This document shows positions 14,575 through 22,842 of a DNA stretch of 41,610 bases, one piece after another. The notes beneath the pieces are model-generated. The model was given only the letters and a program-made list of their open reading frames with translations. It did not search any database and had not been told where the DNA came from. The stretch's first letter is position 1, and every line of letters begins with the position of its first letter. The position numbers were made by a program, and so were the translations under genes. This DNA is from a virus, in the IMG/VR virus record IMGVR_UViG_3300006484_000022, positions 1 to 41,610 of that record; one strand, given 5' to 3'.

Positions 14575-15421
14575 AATAATCTTCCTTTATCTTATCTATT
14601 ATCAAGTTATACAGATACTGATGTCCTGATTCATTCATATGTTTACATTCACATAATAAATTTTTATCTTTTAACCTATATTGGAATTCACGAGTTATGC
14701 CTTTTCGTAATAGTTTTGGCAGCAACTTGGGAGTAATAAGTTTATCAGATATGGTTACGTGACTATCATTGAATACACCAAATGTTAACCAGAAATGTTT
14801 TTTATTTAGAGCCTCTAACTGATTTAATATTGTATTTACTATAATTAAATTGTCCATTGTCTGCAGGTAAGTATCAGCATACAGCAATAAGTACTTTTGG
14901 TAAGCATCAAGTATAAGTCTCGCTTCATCACTTACCTGCAGACTGCCGTCAATAAAATTATTTACGTCTTGTTCAATTTCAGAAGTTACTTCTGTAAATG
15001 GGCCATTATGATGATGAGTAGAATAATATGCAGATAATATTTCATACTCTCGTTTAAAGCTCGCATCGACATGACCAAACGTTTGGTATTTTATATTTGA
15101 AAATATCATTTCTTCAATATCTTCTTTTTCAAATAAACCTTCCAGTGGAATTTTCATTGATCCGTCTAATAGGCGGGGCTCAAATAAAAACAATTTCAAA
15201 TTTTGGTTATTAATGAACCCATTATTGAAAAGTTTATTAAAGGAAAATAATAACTCTGTATTTGTACAACCAGGAAGTCCTATCTTGACTAATTCCAACC
15301 CTAGCTCTTCTGCTATATGGTCTGCGAAAGTTTCTTGTAATACGTCGCCATTGCATTCTCCAGCAGTATGACTAGTACCTAATACGATCATATATGGTTT
15401 TTCTGGAATGTCTATGTTCAT
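14558..15421 (-). CDS. SGNH-hydrolase-like protein, copy 2 (287 aa)
   Basis: It has the SGNH/GDSL layout: a first strand ending VLGTSHTAGECN with the candidate nucleophile Ser in GTSH, a block II-like GLPGCTN, and a C-terminal ECKHMNESGH resembling block V. The usual D-x-x-H is E-x-x-H here. SGNH enzymes hydrolyse esters or acetyl groups on lipids and polysaccharides, so phage versions could act on capsule or envelope sugars. Activity is not certain. It is a tandem paralogue of the next gene, with AGGA upstream of the ATG. The DNA is visibly AT-rich relative to gp16 and gp4. It overlaps the gp16 start. Confidence 0.65.
   Translation of the reverse strand: MNIDIPEKPYMIVLGTSHTAGECNGDVLQETFADHIAEELGLELVKIGLPGCTNTELLFSFNKLFNNGFINNQNLKLFLFEPRLLDGSMKIPLEGLFEKEDIEEMIFSNIKYQTFGHVDASFKREYEILSAYYSTHHHNGPFTEVTSEIEQDVNNFIDGSLQVSDEARLILDAYQKYLLLYADTYLQTMDNLIIVNTILNQLEALNKKHFWLTFGVFNDSHVTISDKLITPKLLPKLLRKGITREFQYRLKDKNLLCECKHMNESGHQYLYNLIIDKIKEDYYDNAT
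15300..15397. repeat. Near-identical 5' segment shared with 16192-16301
   Basis: About 98 bases at the start of the 287-residue SGNH gene are nearly identical to 110 bases at the start of the 295-residue gene. The difference is mainly a 12-base insertion and a few substitutions, while the remaining gene bodies have diverged. Confidence 0.85.
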
Positions 15422-15434
15422 TTTAAAATCCTAT

Positions 15435-16322
15435 TTAATAAAATATATGTTTTATTTTATCTATTATTTCTGCATATAAATTATCATGGCCTGCACTATT
15501 CAAATGTCCACAATCACACAATAGATGCGGTAAATTATTCATATACTTATTACATATACCATCTTCTATTAACGTATTTTTTGTATTTTTAAAATAGCCT
15601 GTCATTAACAAATTTCTATCTATAATTCGTGTTTTATTGCGATACAAACTGTCAAATGTAATCCACGCTGCGGGTATTTTAGCTAAGTTTAGCGTGTTTA
15701 AAATCATTGTTATGTGGATCAGGTTATCAAACAGTTCCGCATAGCTTCCAGTATAATGCAACGAATGATTTACATAATCTTCTATAATTCTTTTTATATC
15801 TGGATCTACTTCATATTTTTTGCGTGTTCTGTTATTAATAAGATCCATAATCCTGTTGACTTTATCATCAACAGAAGACTTATCATTCATAACAAAACTA
15901 AAATACTCTGCAATTAGACGATGCGGGAGTATAACATCAGAATTCGCAGAGTTTCTTGATGTTGTTAACCCAGTGTTATTTTTAATAAAAATTTCTAATA
16001 TTTCTGTTGCTTGGTCCACACCAACAAATGAATCTAGACTAATGCGTATACTTGTCTCAGATAATCTAGGCTCTAGTAGGAAAAATTTTAGATTATCATT
16101 TTCAATTAATCCGTAATCTTGTAATCTTAAAAACGCATAAGATAACTCTTGGTTAGTGCATCCCGGTATACCTACCTTGATTAATTTTAAACCTAGCTCT
16201 TCTGCTATATGGTCTGCGAAAGTTTCTTGTAATGCGGCGTCATTGCCGTCGTCATTGCATTCTCCAGAAGTATGACTAGTACCTAATACGATCATATATG
16301 GACCAGCTGGTACAGATATCAC
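15435..16322 (-). CDS. SGNH-hydrolase-like protein, copy 1 (295 aa)
   Basis: It begins with GTG, overlapping the gp4 stop (GTGA). Block I-like VLGTSHTSGECN contains S16, block II-like GIPGCTN follows, and block V is CDCGHLNSAGHDNLY with D270 and H273 in D-x-x-H, so the catalytic set looks intact here. FFLLEPRL occupies the place of the usual block III G-x-N-D, which makes this an atypical family. It is paralogous to the adjacent copy. The first 40 codons are almost identical at DNA level and the rest is strongly diverged. The DNA is AT-rich. An insertion into the late operon between gp4 and gp16 is likely. Confidence 0.68.
   Translation of the reverse strand: MISVPAGPYMIVLGTSHTSGECNDDGNDAALQETFADHIAEELGLKLIKVGIPGCTNQELSYAFLRLQDYGLIENDNLKFFLLEPRLSETSIRISLDSFVGVDQATEILEIFIKNNTGLTTSRNSANSDVILPHRLIAEYFSFVMNDKSSVDDKVNRIMDLINNRTRKKYEVDPDIKRIIEDYVNHSLHYTGSYAELFDNLIHITMILNTLNLAKIPAAWITFDSLYRNKTRIIDRNLLMTGYFKNTKNTLIEDGICNKYMNNLPHLLCDCGHLNSAGHDNLYAEIIDKIKHIFY
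16192..16301. repeat. Second copy of the SGNH 5' segment
   Basis: Partner of 15300-15397. It encodes the same block I and ADHIAEELGL segment with four extra residues after ECND. Confidence 0.85.
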
Positions 16323-16765
16323 TTTTTCTTCCTCTTGGATCCTTGCGGCTTATTAAATATTTCATTTTCAGTAATAACACGGAACCCCAGTCCTTGACTT
16401 TTGCACCAGGCCCTTGCAGATTCCCATTTCGCCGCATTGATTACTGCTTGTGTTTTTTCAATCTGCGAACGGGCTTCACCAAGTATTTGCTTGCTTGGTT
16501 TTATTTCAACTATTTCAGCACGTTTTTGCCCGTGACGATCCTGGTATACCATTAGCAAGTCTGGAACATACGTTGTTTGTTTTCCTGTAATAGGGTGTCT
16601 ATATGGTATACGGTGTGTTTCACTACCCCATCCGATAATAGAAGGATGATTGTCACACATACGAAAAACTACCAATTCCCACCCACTGCGGTACCGTGGA
16701 GGACGATTGCCTATATATTTGCCTGGATTTTGAGGGATGTATTCGCCCTGTTGGAATTTTGCCAT
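16319..16765 (-). CDS. 4: Head completion protein gp4-like
   Basis: T4 gp4 finishes the packaged head and has a TnsA-type endonuclease fold. The pattern GKYIGNRPPRYRSGWELVVF, CDNHPSIIGWGSE, IPYRHPITGK, YVPDLLMVYQD and AEIVEIKP follows T4 gp4 (YRSSWELKF, NHPDVISWSSEE, IPYRSPVDG, YFPDF). PD (about 88-89) with EIK (about 106-108) forms a PD-ExK-like nuclease core. Its 148 residues match T4. It sits 11 bases after the tube-like gene and overlaps the SGNH gene, so it lies inside one late operon. Confidence 0.88.
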   Translation of the reverse strand: MAKFQQGEYIPQNPGKYIGNRPPRYRSGWELVVFRMCDNHPSIIGWGSETHRIPYRHPITGKQTTYVPDLLMVYQDRHGQKRAEIVEIKPSKQILGEARSQIEKTQAVINAAKWESARAWCKSQGLGFRVITENEIFNKPQGSKRKKK

Positions 16766-16776
16766 TGGTTACTTTC

Positions 16777-17415
16777 TTAACGGCCGGCGCGACCAGAGGT
16801 ATGAATGTCATACCCCTCATATGCTAGCTCTATTCTATATTTCACTGGGGTACTATCACTATAACTTAGAGTGTCACCTTGTATGGCAGTGATTAATGGG
16901 TTCCATAATGTTATAAGGTTATCATCTTCTGGACTTGACCATCTTCTAATTTCTATTTTAGACATAAAAAATCTACTTTCCAGAAGTTTTAATCCGCGTC
17001 CACTAGATCCATTATAAAAATCAGTTTGGATAATATCATCAATACTCTGCCCACGGCCAGACTGGTCATTCATTGGACCATCATAATAGTATGCTGCATA
17101 TTCTTTTAAAAACGTTTCTATTTGTGCATCTCGTGTATCATATGCATTGATAGATATATTCTGATACTCAACGCCAGTATTAGCCAAACGTTTTTTATTG
17201 TATTGATTCATCATGACTGTTTTAAAGATAACGCTAGGCATCGATATATCAGAAATTTTATTCAAAACAAGGGGAGTAGCTGACCTACTCCCCTTGTGAT
17301 AAATTGTAGTTTCAAATTGAAACTTACTTCTAGGGATAAATGACTGTGTACTGCTGCTACCTGAATCGCTCTGACCGTAGATATAAGATGCCGCTCCGCC
17401 TAGAAATCCGCTCAT
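16777..17415 (-). CDS. Second tail-tube-family protein, 212 aa
   Basis: The central and C-terminal parts look like the gp19 tube fold: RSKFQFETTIYHKG, ISDISMPSVIFKT, a long insertion, then KYRIELAYEGYDIH, comparable with the terminal strand of tube proteins. The N-terminus is Gly/Ser-rich. It is 15 bases downstream of gp19 and is probably co-transcribed. Candidate roles are a tube initiator on the baseplate (the gp54 or gp48 position in T4) or a tube terminator. The sequence alone does not decide. Confidence 0.6.
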   Translation of the reverse strand: MSGFLGGAASYIYGQSDSGSSSTQSFIPRSKFQFETTIYHKGSRSATPLVLNKISDISMPSVIFKTVMMNQYNKKRLANTGVEYQNISINAYDTRDAQIETFLKEYAAYYYDGPMNDQSGRGQSIDDIIQTDFYNGSSGRGLKLLESRFFMSKIEIRRWSSPEDDNLITLWNPLITAIQGDTLSYSDSTPVKYRIELAYEGYDIHTSGRAGR

Positions 17416-17430
17416 AATTTAAAGCCTATA

Positions 17431-18033
17431 TTAGTTGTTGCCGCCTGGTGCAACGCTGCCCTTACCAGGTGTTCCTTTTGCTAGTGCATCAGTCCCAGCC
17501 TTGCCTTCATTTGATGCATTATCATAACGAATAGTTGCAGTAATTTGCACTACATCACTTGTTGCATAGTTCAAGTCACCGTATTGGATACTAGGAATAA
17601 AGCAACCTGCCAATGTCCAAGTATCAATTGCAGCATCTGTTTGTGAACCATCAAGCATTTCAATTTTAAGACCAAACTTATAGTCGGCCCCAGCTTTTGC
17701 TGATGATTGAGTTGCATGGTTTACTTGGCGCGCCATCTGATTACCTAGCATTGTCATAACGTCACTATTGACATCATCACGAATTACCAAAGTGACGTCT
17801 TGCCATGTGTGCTTGCCTGCCAAACGGATTTTTGAGTTGTAAACATCGACTGTTACGTCTTCATGATCCAGCGCAGGTCTTGTCACACTAACAACATTAC
17901 GTGTTATTAGTGAACCAGTTGTGCCTTGTCCGCCCAAGTTTGTGAATGACACGCGGAAGCGGTATTGTAGTTTTGGCATAAGTGTGCCACCAGTCTGTTC
18001 TGTTGGGACACCAAAGTTAACTGTTACAGCCAT
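17431..18033 (-). CDS. 19: Tail tube protein gp19
   Basis: The tube forms the rigid inner channel of the contractile tail. Tube features are the early PKLQYRFRVSFTNLGG strand, SVTRPALDHEDVTVDVYNS, HTWQDVTLVIRDDV, and a terminal IRYDNAS region. The gene has 200 residues against 163 in T4, the excess being a Gly/Ala-rich C-terminus. It has a strong ribosome site (AAAGGAGA), a TATAAATA late promoter and an upstream terminator separating it from the sheath, so tube can be made at its own level. Confidence 0.88.
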   Translation of the reverse strand: MAVTVNFGVPTEQTGGTLMPKLQYRFRVSFTNLGGQGTTGSLITRNVVSVTRPALDHEDVTVDVYNSKIRLAGKHTWQDVTLVIRDDVNSDVMTMLGNQMARQVNHATQSSAKAGADYKFGLKIEMLDGSQTDAAIDTWTLAGCFIPSIQYGDLNYATSDVVQITATIRYDNASNEGKAGTDALAKGTPGKGSVAPGGNN

Positions 18034-18067
18034 TATAAATCTCCTTTAAGGTTAGTATTATATAATG

Positions 18068-18075
18068 TATTTATA
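18068..18075 (-). promoter_or_regulatory. Late promoter TATAAATA for gp19
   Basis: Exact T4 late consensus about 35 bases before the ATG, directly after the gp18 terminator. Confidence 0.85.
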
Positions 18076-18084
18076 CCTTTTACT

Positions 18085-18117
18085 CAAAAAAATAAGGGCA
18101 ATGTTTCCACTGCCCTT
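18085..18117 (-). terminator. Intrinsic terminator after gp18
   Basis: Stem AAGGGCA / TGCCCTT with a 10-base loop, followed by ATTTTTTT on the leftward strand. Confidence 0.85.
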
Positions 18118-18139
18118 AAATTTAAATTTATAAGCTATA

Positions 18140-20560
18140 TTAGCTTAATTCGCCTGTGTTAACAATGCGGATTGGAATATAGATGAATTCCGCTGATTTT
18201 GTTGGTTCGATTGCGACGTCGATCCACAGTTCATTACGATCAACACGTGCTGGTGTATTGTTTGTTTCATCACATACAATAGCAAAGTCGTATAAGCCAC
18301 GCTGTGCTAGGATATTGCCCATGAAGCCATCAAATGTACCTTTTGCATTTCTACGAGTGCTTTCGTCATTTGGTTCAAACAAATATGGACGACCAATAAC
18401 CGCAAACCGTTCACGTAGATAAGCTGTTAGGCGTGCTACGTTTACACGGTCCAGTGCGCTTGCGCCTGCTGCTAGTGTCTTCTGACCAAATACAATGATG
18501 CCTTCTGCTGGGAAACGAGCAATTGGGTTTAGCTTGTTTTCATACATTACATCACGTGAACCTTGTGTTAGTGAAACTGCAACAAAGTCACCTTCTGCAT
18601 TGATATAACCAACGTTTGATGCGTTTTGTACAACGCCACGAGTTAAACCAGCTGGTGCGAACCACTGATAGCTTACGTTATCACTGTATGCATATGTGTA
18701 TAGCACCGCATGCGATGCTGGAGCAACAACACTGTCACCAGTTGCTGGGTTAGTTGTTAGAACACTTGGGTAATATGCGGCTGCATATGTGTTGCGTCCT
18801 ACTAAACCATCTTCACCGTTCTCAATTGCATTTGTACCTTGAACCCAGGCTACTGCTTCTGTTGGATTAGCGCGGAATGGCGCATCAACAATAACAAATG
18901 CTGTTTCGTTACGATCAGAGTTCAGTGTCACCATTTCATCAAATAGCTCTGGATAACTAGGTGCAGCTAGAAGACGGAATTGTACAGTATCTTCACGTAG
19001 TGTTGTACCACTTGCACTTGCTTGCATTGCAGCAACGATAATTTTACGCTGCGCATGTCTACCAAATGATCCGGCGCCAGTAGCATGGTTTCCTGCCAGG
19101 TTACGCCATTTCCAATCAGTCACTAGTGCTGAATTATAAACACGTACTGTATTTGCTGAACGACACATATTGACACCAGTTGTGCCAACTGGGAAGATTA
19201 GCGGGCTTGGACCATCTGCTAATATGTCGCCATGGGCTACAAAGTTTCCAGCTGAAACATCGTCTGCTGAAATATCACCAAATACAACGCCATTGGAAGT
19301 TGTTTGGTCAGTGTTGTCTTTTTCAACCCATGCGGCGCCATTATAACGACTAATTGCTGGGAATTCAGCAGTAGTATCTACCCAGTAATCACCTTGCAAT
19401 GGACTTGCTGGTGCTACTGAACCGTATGATACTTCGCTTACACGTGCCCACTTTTGTTCGCCAGCATCTGATACAACTTCAAAAATTGCAAGATCGTTAA
19501 GATCTGGATCAAACCAAATTGTACCGTCTGCTGCTGAGCCTGTTGGCTTGTTTACTGTTACGTCCATTGTGAAAGCACCAGTTGCTACAGATTCATCAGT
19601 TGAAATATCATCCCATTCACTGTTTGTACTGTCCCAACGGACAATGTTGATTGCGCCGTCAAGGACTTGCACCCATATGTCAGCTTCAGTAATTGTTCTT
19701 GCCGCTGGCAATGAACCATCTTGGAACGTATCAGTTGCGTCACCAGCTGGGATATCTTCTTGGCAATATAGAATTTGCTGTGCAATGAAGTCACCAGCAA
19801 ATGTAGTATAAAGTCGAAGATCTAGCTTTAAGCCTGCGCCTGGCTGAGTTGTTTTGATCCAAACATCGCCTGCTACTGGTCCAGATGGCTCATTATAATG
19901 CGGAGCAAAAGTTACTGTGCCTGTTGACCATAATGAATCAAGAGCTACCAAGCTGCCAGATTCACCAATCCAATATGAAATTTCTGTTGATCCAGCGCCA
20001 TTGTCAACTGCTACAAGAAACTCGCCATCTGCAACACTTATTACTGGTGCTCCGCCTGATGTAATTTCAATTGCAGTAGATTGTGCTTGCCATCCGCCTG
20101 CTGTATATTGGAAAACTCCAAAACCAGATGTTGACGGATTTAGCCAATATGTGTTGTTTGCTGCTGGGCCTACTGGCGCACTAGATAGTGGACGTAGTGC
20201 TGCGGTGTTAATGTTTGCGCGGACGACGTATGCTGCTGAACTTTGCCCTAGGAAAGAATATGCTGCTAGCAGACCGTAGTCGTTTGTTTCGTCGCCCTGC
20301 ACTACTGATCCAGCAACTTTGCGGAAGTCGACGTTCCCAAAGTATTGTGTTAGTTCGCGCTGTGACGTAACAAGTACTGGTGTTCCGGCGCTTGCTTCTT
20401 TAGTATACTTGGCGATGCCGTCAGCTTCTGTGCCAGTTGGGTCTGCTTTATTTTCTCCAGTAGCAATGAATATCATTGGTACTGTACCTGTGCCTGCTGG
20501 ACCGTAAACTGACTCATCAGTTACTGAAACCTGTACGCCAGGTGAAACTAGATTTGCCAT
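18140..20560 (-). CDS. 18: Tail sheath protein gp18
   Basis: The contractile sheath subunit drives tail contraction. The N-terminus MANLVSPGVQVSVTDES is the classic sheath start. The C-terminal third has the conserved sheath core (NVARLTAYLRERFAVIGRPYLFEPND, FDFAIVCDETNN-like DFAIVCDETNNTPARVDRN, then EFIYIPIRIV). It has 806 residues against 659 in T4. The middle (about 140-460) holds extra immunoglobulin-like, Asp/Trp-rich repeats (for example GDYWVDTT, GTIWFDPD, GDVWIKTT) that would decorate the sheath surface. It has its own late promoter and terminator. Confidence 0.95.
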   Translation of the reverse strand: MANLVSPGVQVSVTDESVYGPAGTGTVPMIFIATGENKADPTGTEADGIAKYTKEASAGTPVLVTSQRELTQYFGNVDFRKVAGSVVQGDETNDYGLLAAYSFLGQSSAAYVVRANINTAALRPLSSAPVGPAANNTYWLNPSTSGFGVFQYTAGGWQAQSTAIEITSGGAPVISVADGEFLVAVDNGAGSTEISYWIGESGSLVALDSLWSTGTVTFAPHYNEPSGPVAGDVWIKTTQPGAGLKLDLRLYTTFAGDFIAQQILYCQEDIPAGDATDTFQDGSLPAARTITEADIWVQVLDGAINIVRWDSTNSEWDDISTDESVATGAFTMDVTVNKPTGSAADGTIWFDPDLNDLAIFEVVSDAGEQKWARVSEVSYGSVAPASPLQGDYWVDTTAEFPAISRYNGAAWVEKDNTDQTTSNGVVFGDISADDVSAGNFVAHGDILADGPSPLIFPVGTTGVNMCRSANTVRVYNSALVTDWKWRNLAGNHATGAGSFGRHAQRKIIVAAMQASASGTTLREDTVQFRLLAAPSYPELFDEMVTLNSDRNETAFVIVDAPFRANPTEAVAWVQGTNAIENGEDGLVGRNTYAAAYYPSVLTTNPATGDSVVAPASHAVLYTYAYSDNVSYQWFAPAGLTRGVVQNASNVGYINAEGDFVAVSLTQGSRDVMYENKLNPIARFPAEGIIVFGQKTLAAGASALDRVNVARLTAYLRERFAVIGRPYLFEPNDESTRRNAKGTFDGFMGNILAQRGLYDFAIVCDETNNTPARVDRNELWIDVAIEPTKSAEFIYIPIRIVNTGELS

Positions 20561-20617
20561 TATTAAAGTTCTCCTTATCTTTTTTACATGTAAATTCGAG
20601 AATCTATGCTCTACTAG

Positions 20618-20625
20618 TATTTATA
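20618..20625 (-). promoter_or_regulatory. Late promoter TATAAATA for gp18
   Basis: TATAAATACTAGTA matches the extended T4 late consensus. The predicted leader is about 52 bases and contains AAGGAG before the ATG. Confidence 0.88.
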
Positions 20626-20675
20626 GCAGACCCCATGAAACCATGCTGATATAGAGTTAACGTAGTAGTTTAAGC

Positions 20676-21416
20676 TTATCCAATGATAAATCCTAGCCCA
20701 GCGCTGCCATCGTTATACAATGTCAATTCTACTTCCAGCTTATCTATCTCTGCTTGTGCATCACTACGCAGTGTATCCGCGTTCATTGTGGTACCGCCTT
20801 GTGGTCCAGCAATCTGACTAAATTTGCCACGTGCTTCGGCTAACATCAACTTAACATGTGAAAATGCATAATCTTTAATCCATGGCCCAGCATAGGTATC
20901 ATCTAACAGATTATCATCTGGACGATTATTGTAAACATGCAACACTACTGTTTCGGCTGCCCTTATCTTACGATGCAGGATAATGCGGTGATCTTGTGGA
21001 CGCCATGTGAACACTATTTCTGAACCAAAAATACGGCCCATTGTTTCACGATTTTGCATAAGAAAATCATATGTTGCCAATCCGCCAGCACGTGATGCAC
21101 CTAACAAATACGAGTTCATATATGCTGCTTGAAACGGTTCAAAATCACTACCACTGCCAGTACCCATGCCGCCAATTGTTTGTCGATAAATATCTTTTAC
21201 TTCTATTACTTCATTTGGAAGAGTATACTCGTTTATTTCAGCTGCCAGCGGGAGAACTACAAAACTTTCCTCGACTGCGTTTTCTGCTCGTTGACGGTAT
21301 TTTGCTAAACTCTTTTTAATAGCCAGTTCATAATGCTCTGGATCGAGCTCTACATCAACCATGCCGCCGCCTAGGCGTAGTTCCATTTCTTTGATCAAAT
21401 CACTTTTTGCACTCAT
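20676..21416 (-). CDS. 13: Neck protein gp13-like, 246 aa
   Basis: The pattern MELRLGGGMVDVELDPEHYELAI at the start, an EYTLPNEVIEVKDIYR strand, EPFQAAYMNSYLL, FTWRPQDHRIILHR and WIKDYAFSHVKLMLAEARGKF is a neck protein found in marine T4-like phages. By position before gp14 and gp15 (across the strand switch) I assign gp13, which joins the packaged head to the tail. A second marine neck-protein type exists, so the gp number is uncertain. The late promoter and AAGGAGAT ribosome site are clear. Confidence 0.68.
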   Translation of the reverse strand: MSAKSDLIKEMELRLGGGMVDVELDPEHYELAIKKSLAKYRQRAENAVEESFVVLPLAAEINEYTLPNEVIEVKDIYRQTIGGMGTGSGSDFEPFQAAYMNSYLLGASRAGGLATYDFLMQNRETMGRIFGSEIVFTWRPQDHRIILHRKIRAAETVVLHVYNNRPDDNLLDDTYAGPWIKDYAFSHVKLMLAEARGKFSQIAGPQGGTTMNADTLRSDAQAEIDKLEVELTLYNDGSAGLGFIIG

Positions 21417-21434
21417 AATAGATCTCCTTGCTAC

Positions 21435-21442
21435 TATTTATA
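21435..21442 (-). promoter_or_regulatory. Late promoter TATAAATA for gp13, fused to a terminator
   Basis: The first T of the box belongs to the U-tract of the upstream terminator. Confidence 0.85.
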
Positions 21443-21467
21443 AAAAAAGGGAGGCAAAAGCCTCCCT
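21442..21467 (-). terminator. Intrinsic terminator of the 419-aa early gene
   Basis: Stem AGGGAGGC / GCCTCCCT with TTTT loop, followed by seven U residues that run into the gp13 late promoter. Confidence 0.92.
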
Positions 21468-21490
21468 GTATTGTAGTGGTGGTGTTTTGA

Positions 21491-22750
21491 TTATTTAAAC
21501 ACTGATAGGATAATCGTTTCTTCGTTAAAGCGGCCATTGAGCAATGTTTCAGTAGTTTTGATGTCTGTAAACTCTCGCAACATCTTGGGCTTTGTTGTTT
21601 TCTTAAACTTTCCTACCAATTCTGCAGGTTTACGTAATGTTTTTTGTTGGCTAGTCTGTTCGTTGTATCCAATAATAGTAGTACCTTTAACCTTAAATCC
21701 TGCTTCATCTTCAGCAATATAAACACCAAGTTTGCGATTTTTACAGTTATAAACTACTGCGGCGACTGCCCCAATTAGCTGTGCAGGTGGTACACTAGTA
21801 ATAGCCAATTCGTTGTCGCTCATCTTAAACTTGAGTTTGCTAACTAGTTGTTCAGGGCTTTTGGCTTTAATTTTACGTGGCGACTTGGTCACTTTCTGTT
21901 CTGCAATAACCATGTCACAAGCGTCAATAATCTTCTTAAACAGTTCAAGTGCTGCTTTCTTTTGTGCATTGCTATATTGCGCATAGCCTTCTTTGATCTG
22001 TTCCCATTCGTCCTGTTCTTTTTCGGTCATCTTTTTAAGCTGACTGGCACTAGGTACATTGTTAACGAGCTGCATCTCCTCATAGTTGCCTTCGTAAAAC
22101 TTACGAATAATGCGAGCATGGTTGGCTTTTGCTTGAACTTTGACTAATATTAATTTTGGATCAAAGTCCTTTACAACTGCGGGGTCATTGGTTCGAATAA
22201 AATCGTCAATAACATCATCAATAGCTTCACTCATATTGGCGGCTGTTTCACGCATAACTTGTTGAATAGTAAGAGTATGTGTGTTAGCTTTGGTTTTTTC
22301 CTTTGCATCAACTTCAGTTACCTTGAGCAGGCCCTGCTCGACTGCAATGTCAATACTCTTTTTAATATAGTCAGTAACTGGCTTCATCTTGTCACCGGTT
22401 CCAGGCAGTGCTTCCCAGAATTCTGCATGCTTGGGATTATATGCTGGCATGCCAGTCGACAGCAGTTTGCACTGTATTCCAACATTAGGGCTAATCAAAG
22501 CAGCCTTTGCTGCTTTAATCTGAGATGGAGTGTAATCATTTTCTTTCATCCAACGATATACTGAAGGAAGAAGATCTTTAGGGTCAACTTGGTTATAGTA
22601 CATAAACTTCAAACGGTCTACTTCACGATGAAACTTCTCACCGCTCCAGCGTTCCCAACCAGTCCATACTGGATCAGTAAAGCCAGTTTTGCGGTTTACA
22701 CTAGCACGTGGTTTTTTCTTAGGAATTTTAACGCCAATACCTTTAGCCAT
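21491..22750 (-). CDS. Early-expressed hypothetical protein, about 419 aa
   Basis: The function is not recognised. The N-terminus is basic (MAKGIGVKIPKKKPR) and is followed by DPVWTGWERWSGEKFHREVDR. The middle is helical and charged (about 120-300), with a Lys-rich KSPRKIKAKSPEQLVSKLKFK linker, then a strand-rich C-terminus (LAITSVPPAQLIGAVAAVVYN, KLGVYIAEDEAGFKVKGTTI). The frame extends five codons to a TTG, but ATG 22750 has GGAG 9 bases upstream. A near-consensus sigma-70 promoter and a strong terminator make it an isolated early unit inside structural genes, so a virion role is unlikely. The basic stretches suggest nucleic-acid binding (inference). Confidence 0.75.
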   Translation of the reverse strand: MAKGIGVKIPKKKPRASVNRKTGFTDPVWTGWERWSGEKFHREVDRLKFMYYNQVDPKDLLPSVYRWMKENDYTPSQIKAAKAALISPNVGIQCKLLSTGMPAYNPKHAEFWEALPGTGDKMKPVTDYIKKSIDIAVEQGLLKVTEVDAKEKTKANTHTLTIQQVMRETAANMSEAIDDVIDDFIRTNDPAVVKDFDPKLILVKVQAKANHARIIRKFYEGNYEEMQLVNNVPSASQLKKMTEKEQDEWEQIKEGYAQYSNAQKKAALELFKKIIDACDMVIAEQKVTKSPRKIKAKSPEQLVSKLKFKMSDNELAITSVPPAQLIGAVAAVVYNCKNRKLGVYIAEDEAGFKVKGTTIIGYNEQTSQQKTLRKPAELVGKFKKTTKPKMLREFTDIKTTETLLNGRFNEETIILSVFK

Positions 22751-22783
22751 TTCAGTAGTCTCCAAAGTTTCTGTTTACAACTT

Positions 22784-22812
22784 ACTATAATACATTGTGT
22801 AACGCGTGTCAA
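22784..22812 (-). promoter_or_regulatory. Early promoter for the 419-aa gene
   Basis: TTGACA (22807-22812), 17 bases, TATAGT (22784-22789). The -35 lies 2 bases from the divergent late promoter box of gp14. Confidence 0.88.
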
Positions 22813-22814
22813 TA

Positions 22815-22822
22815 GCTAAATA
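22815..22822 (+). promoter_or_regulatory. Late promoter GCTAAATA for gp14
   Basis: GCTAAATACGATAT on the rightward strand. The predicted leader of about 15 bases contains AGAGG before the ATG. Confidence 0.7.
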
Positions 22823-22842
22823 CGATATAAGAGGAAAAATAT

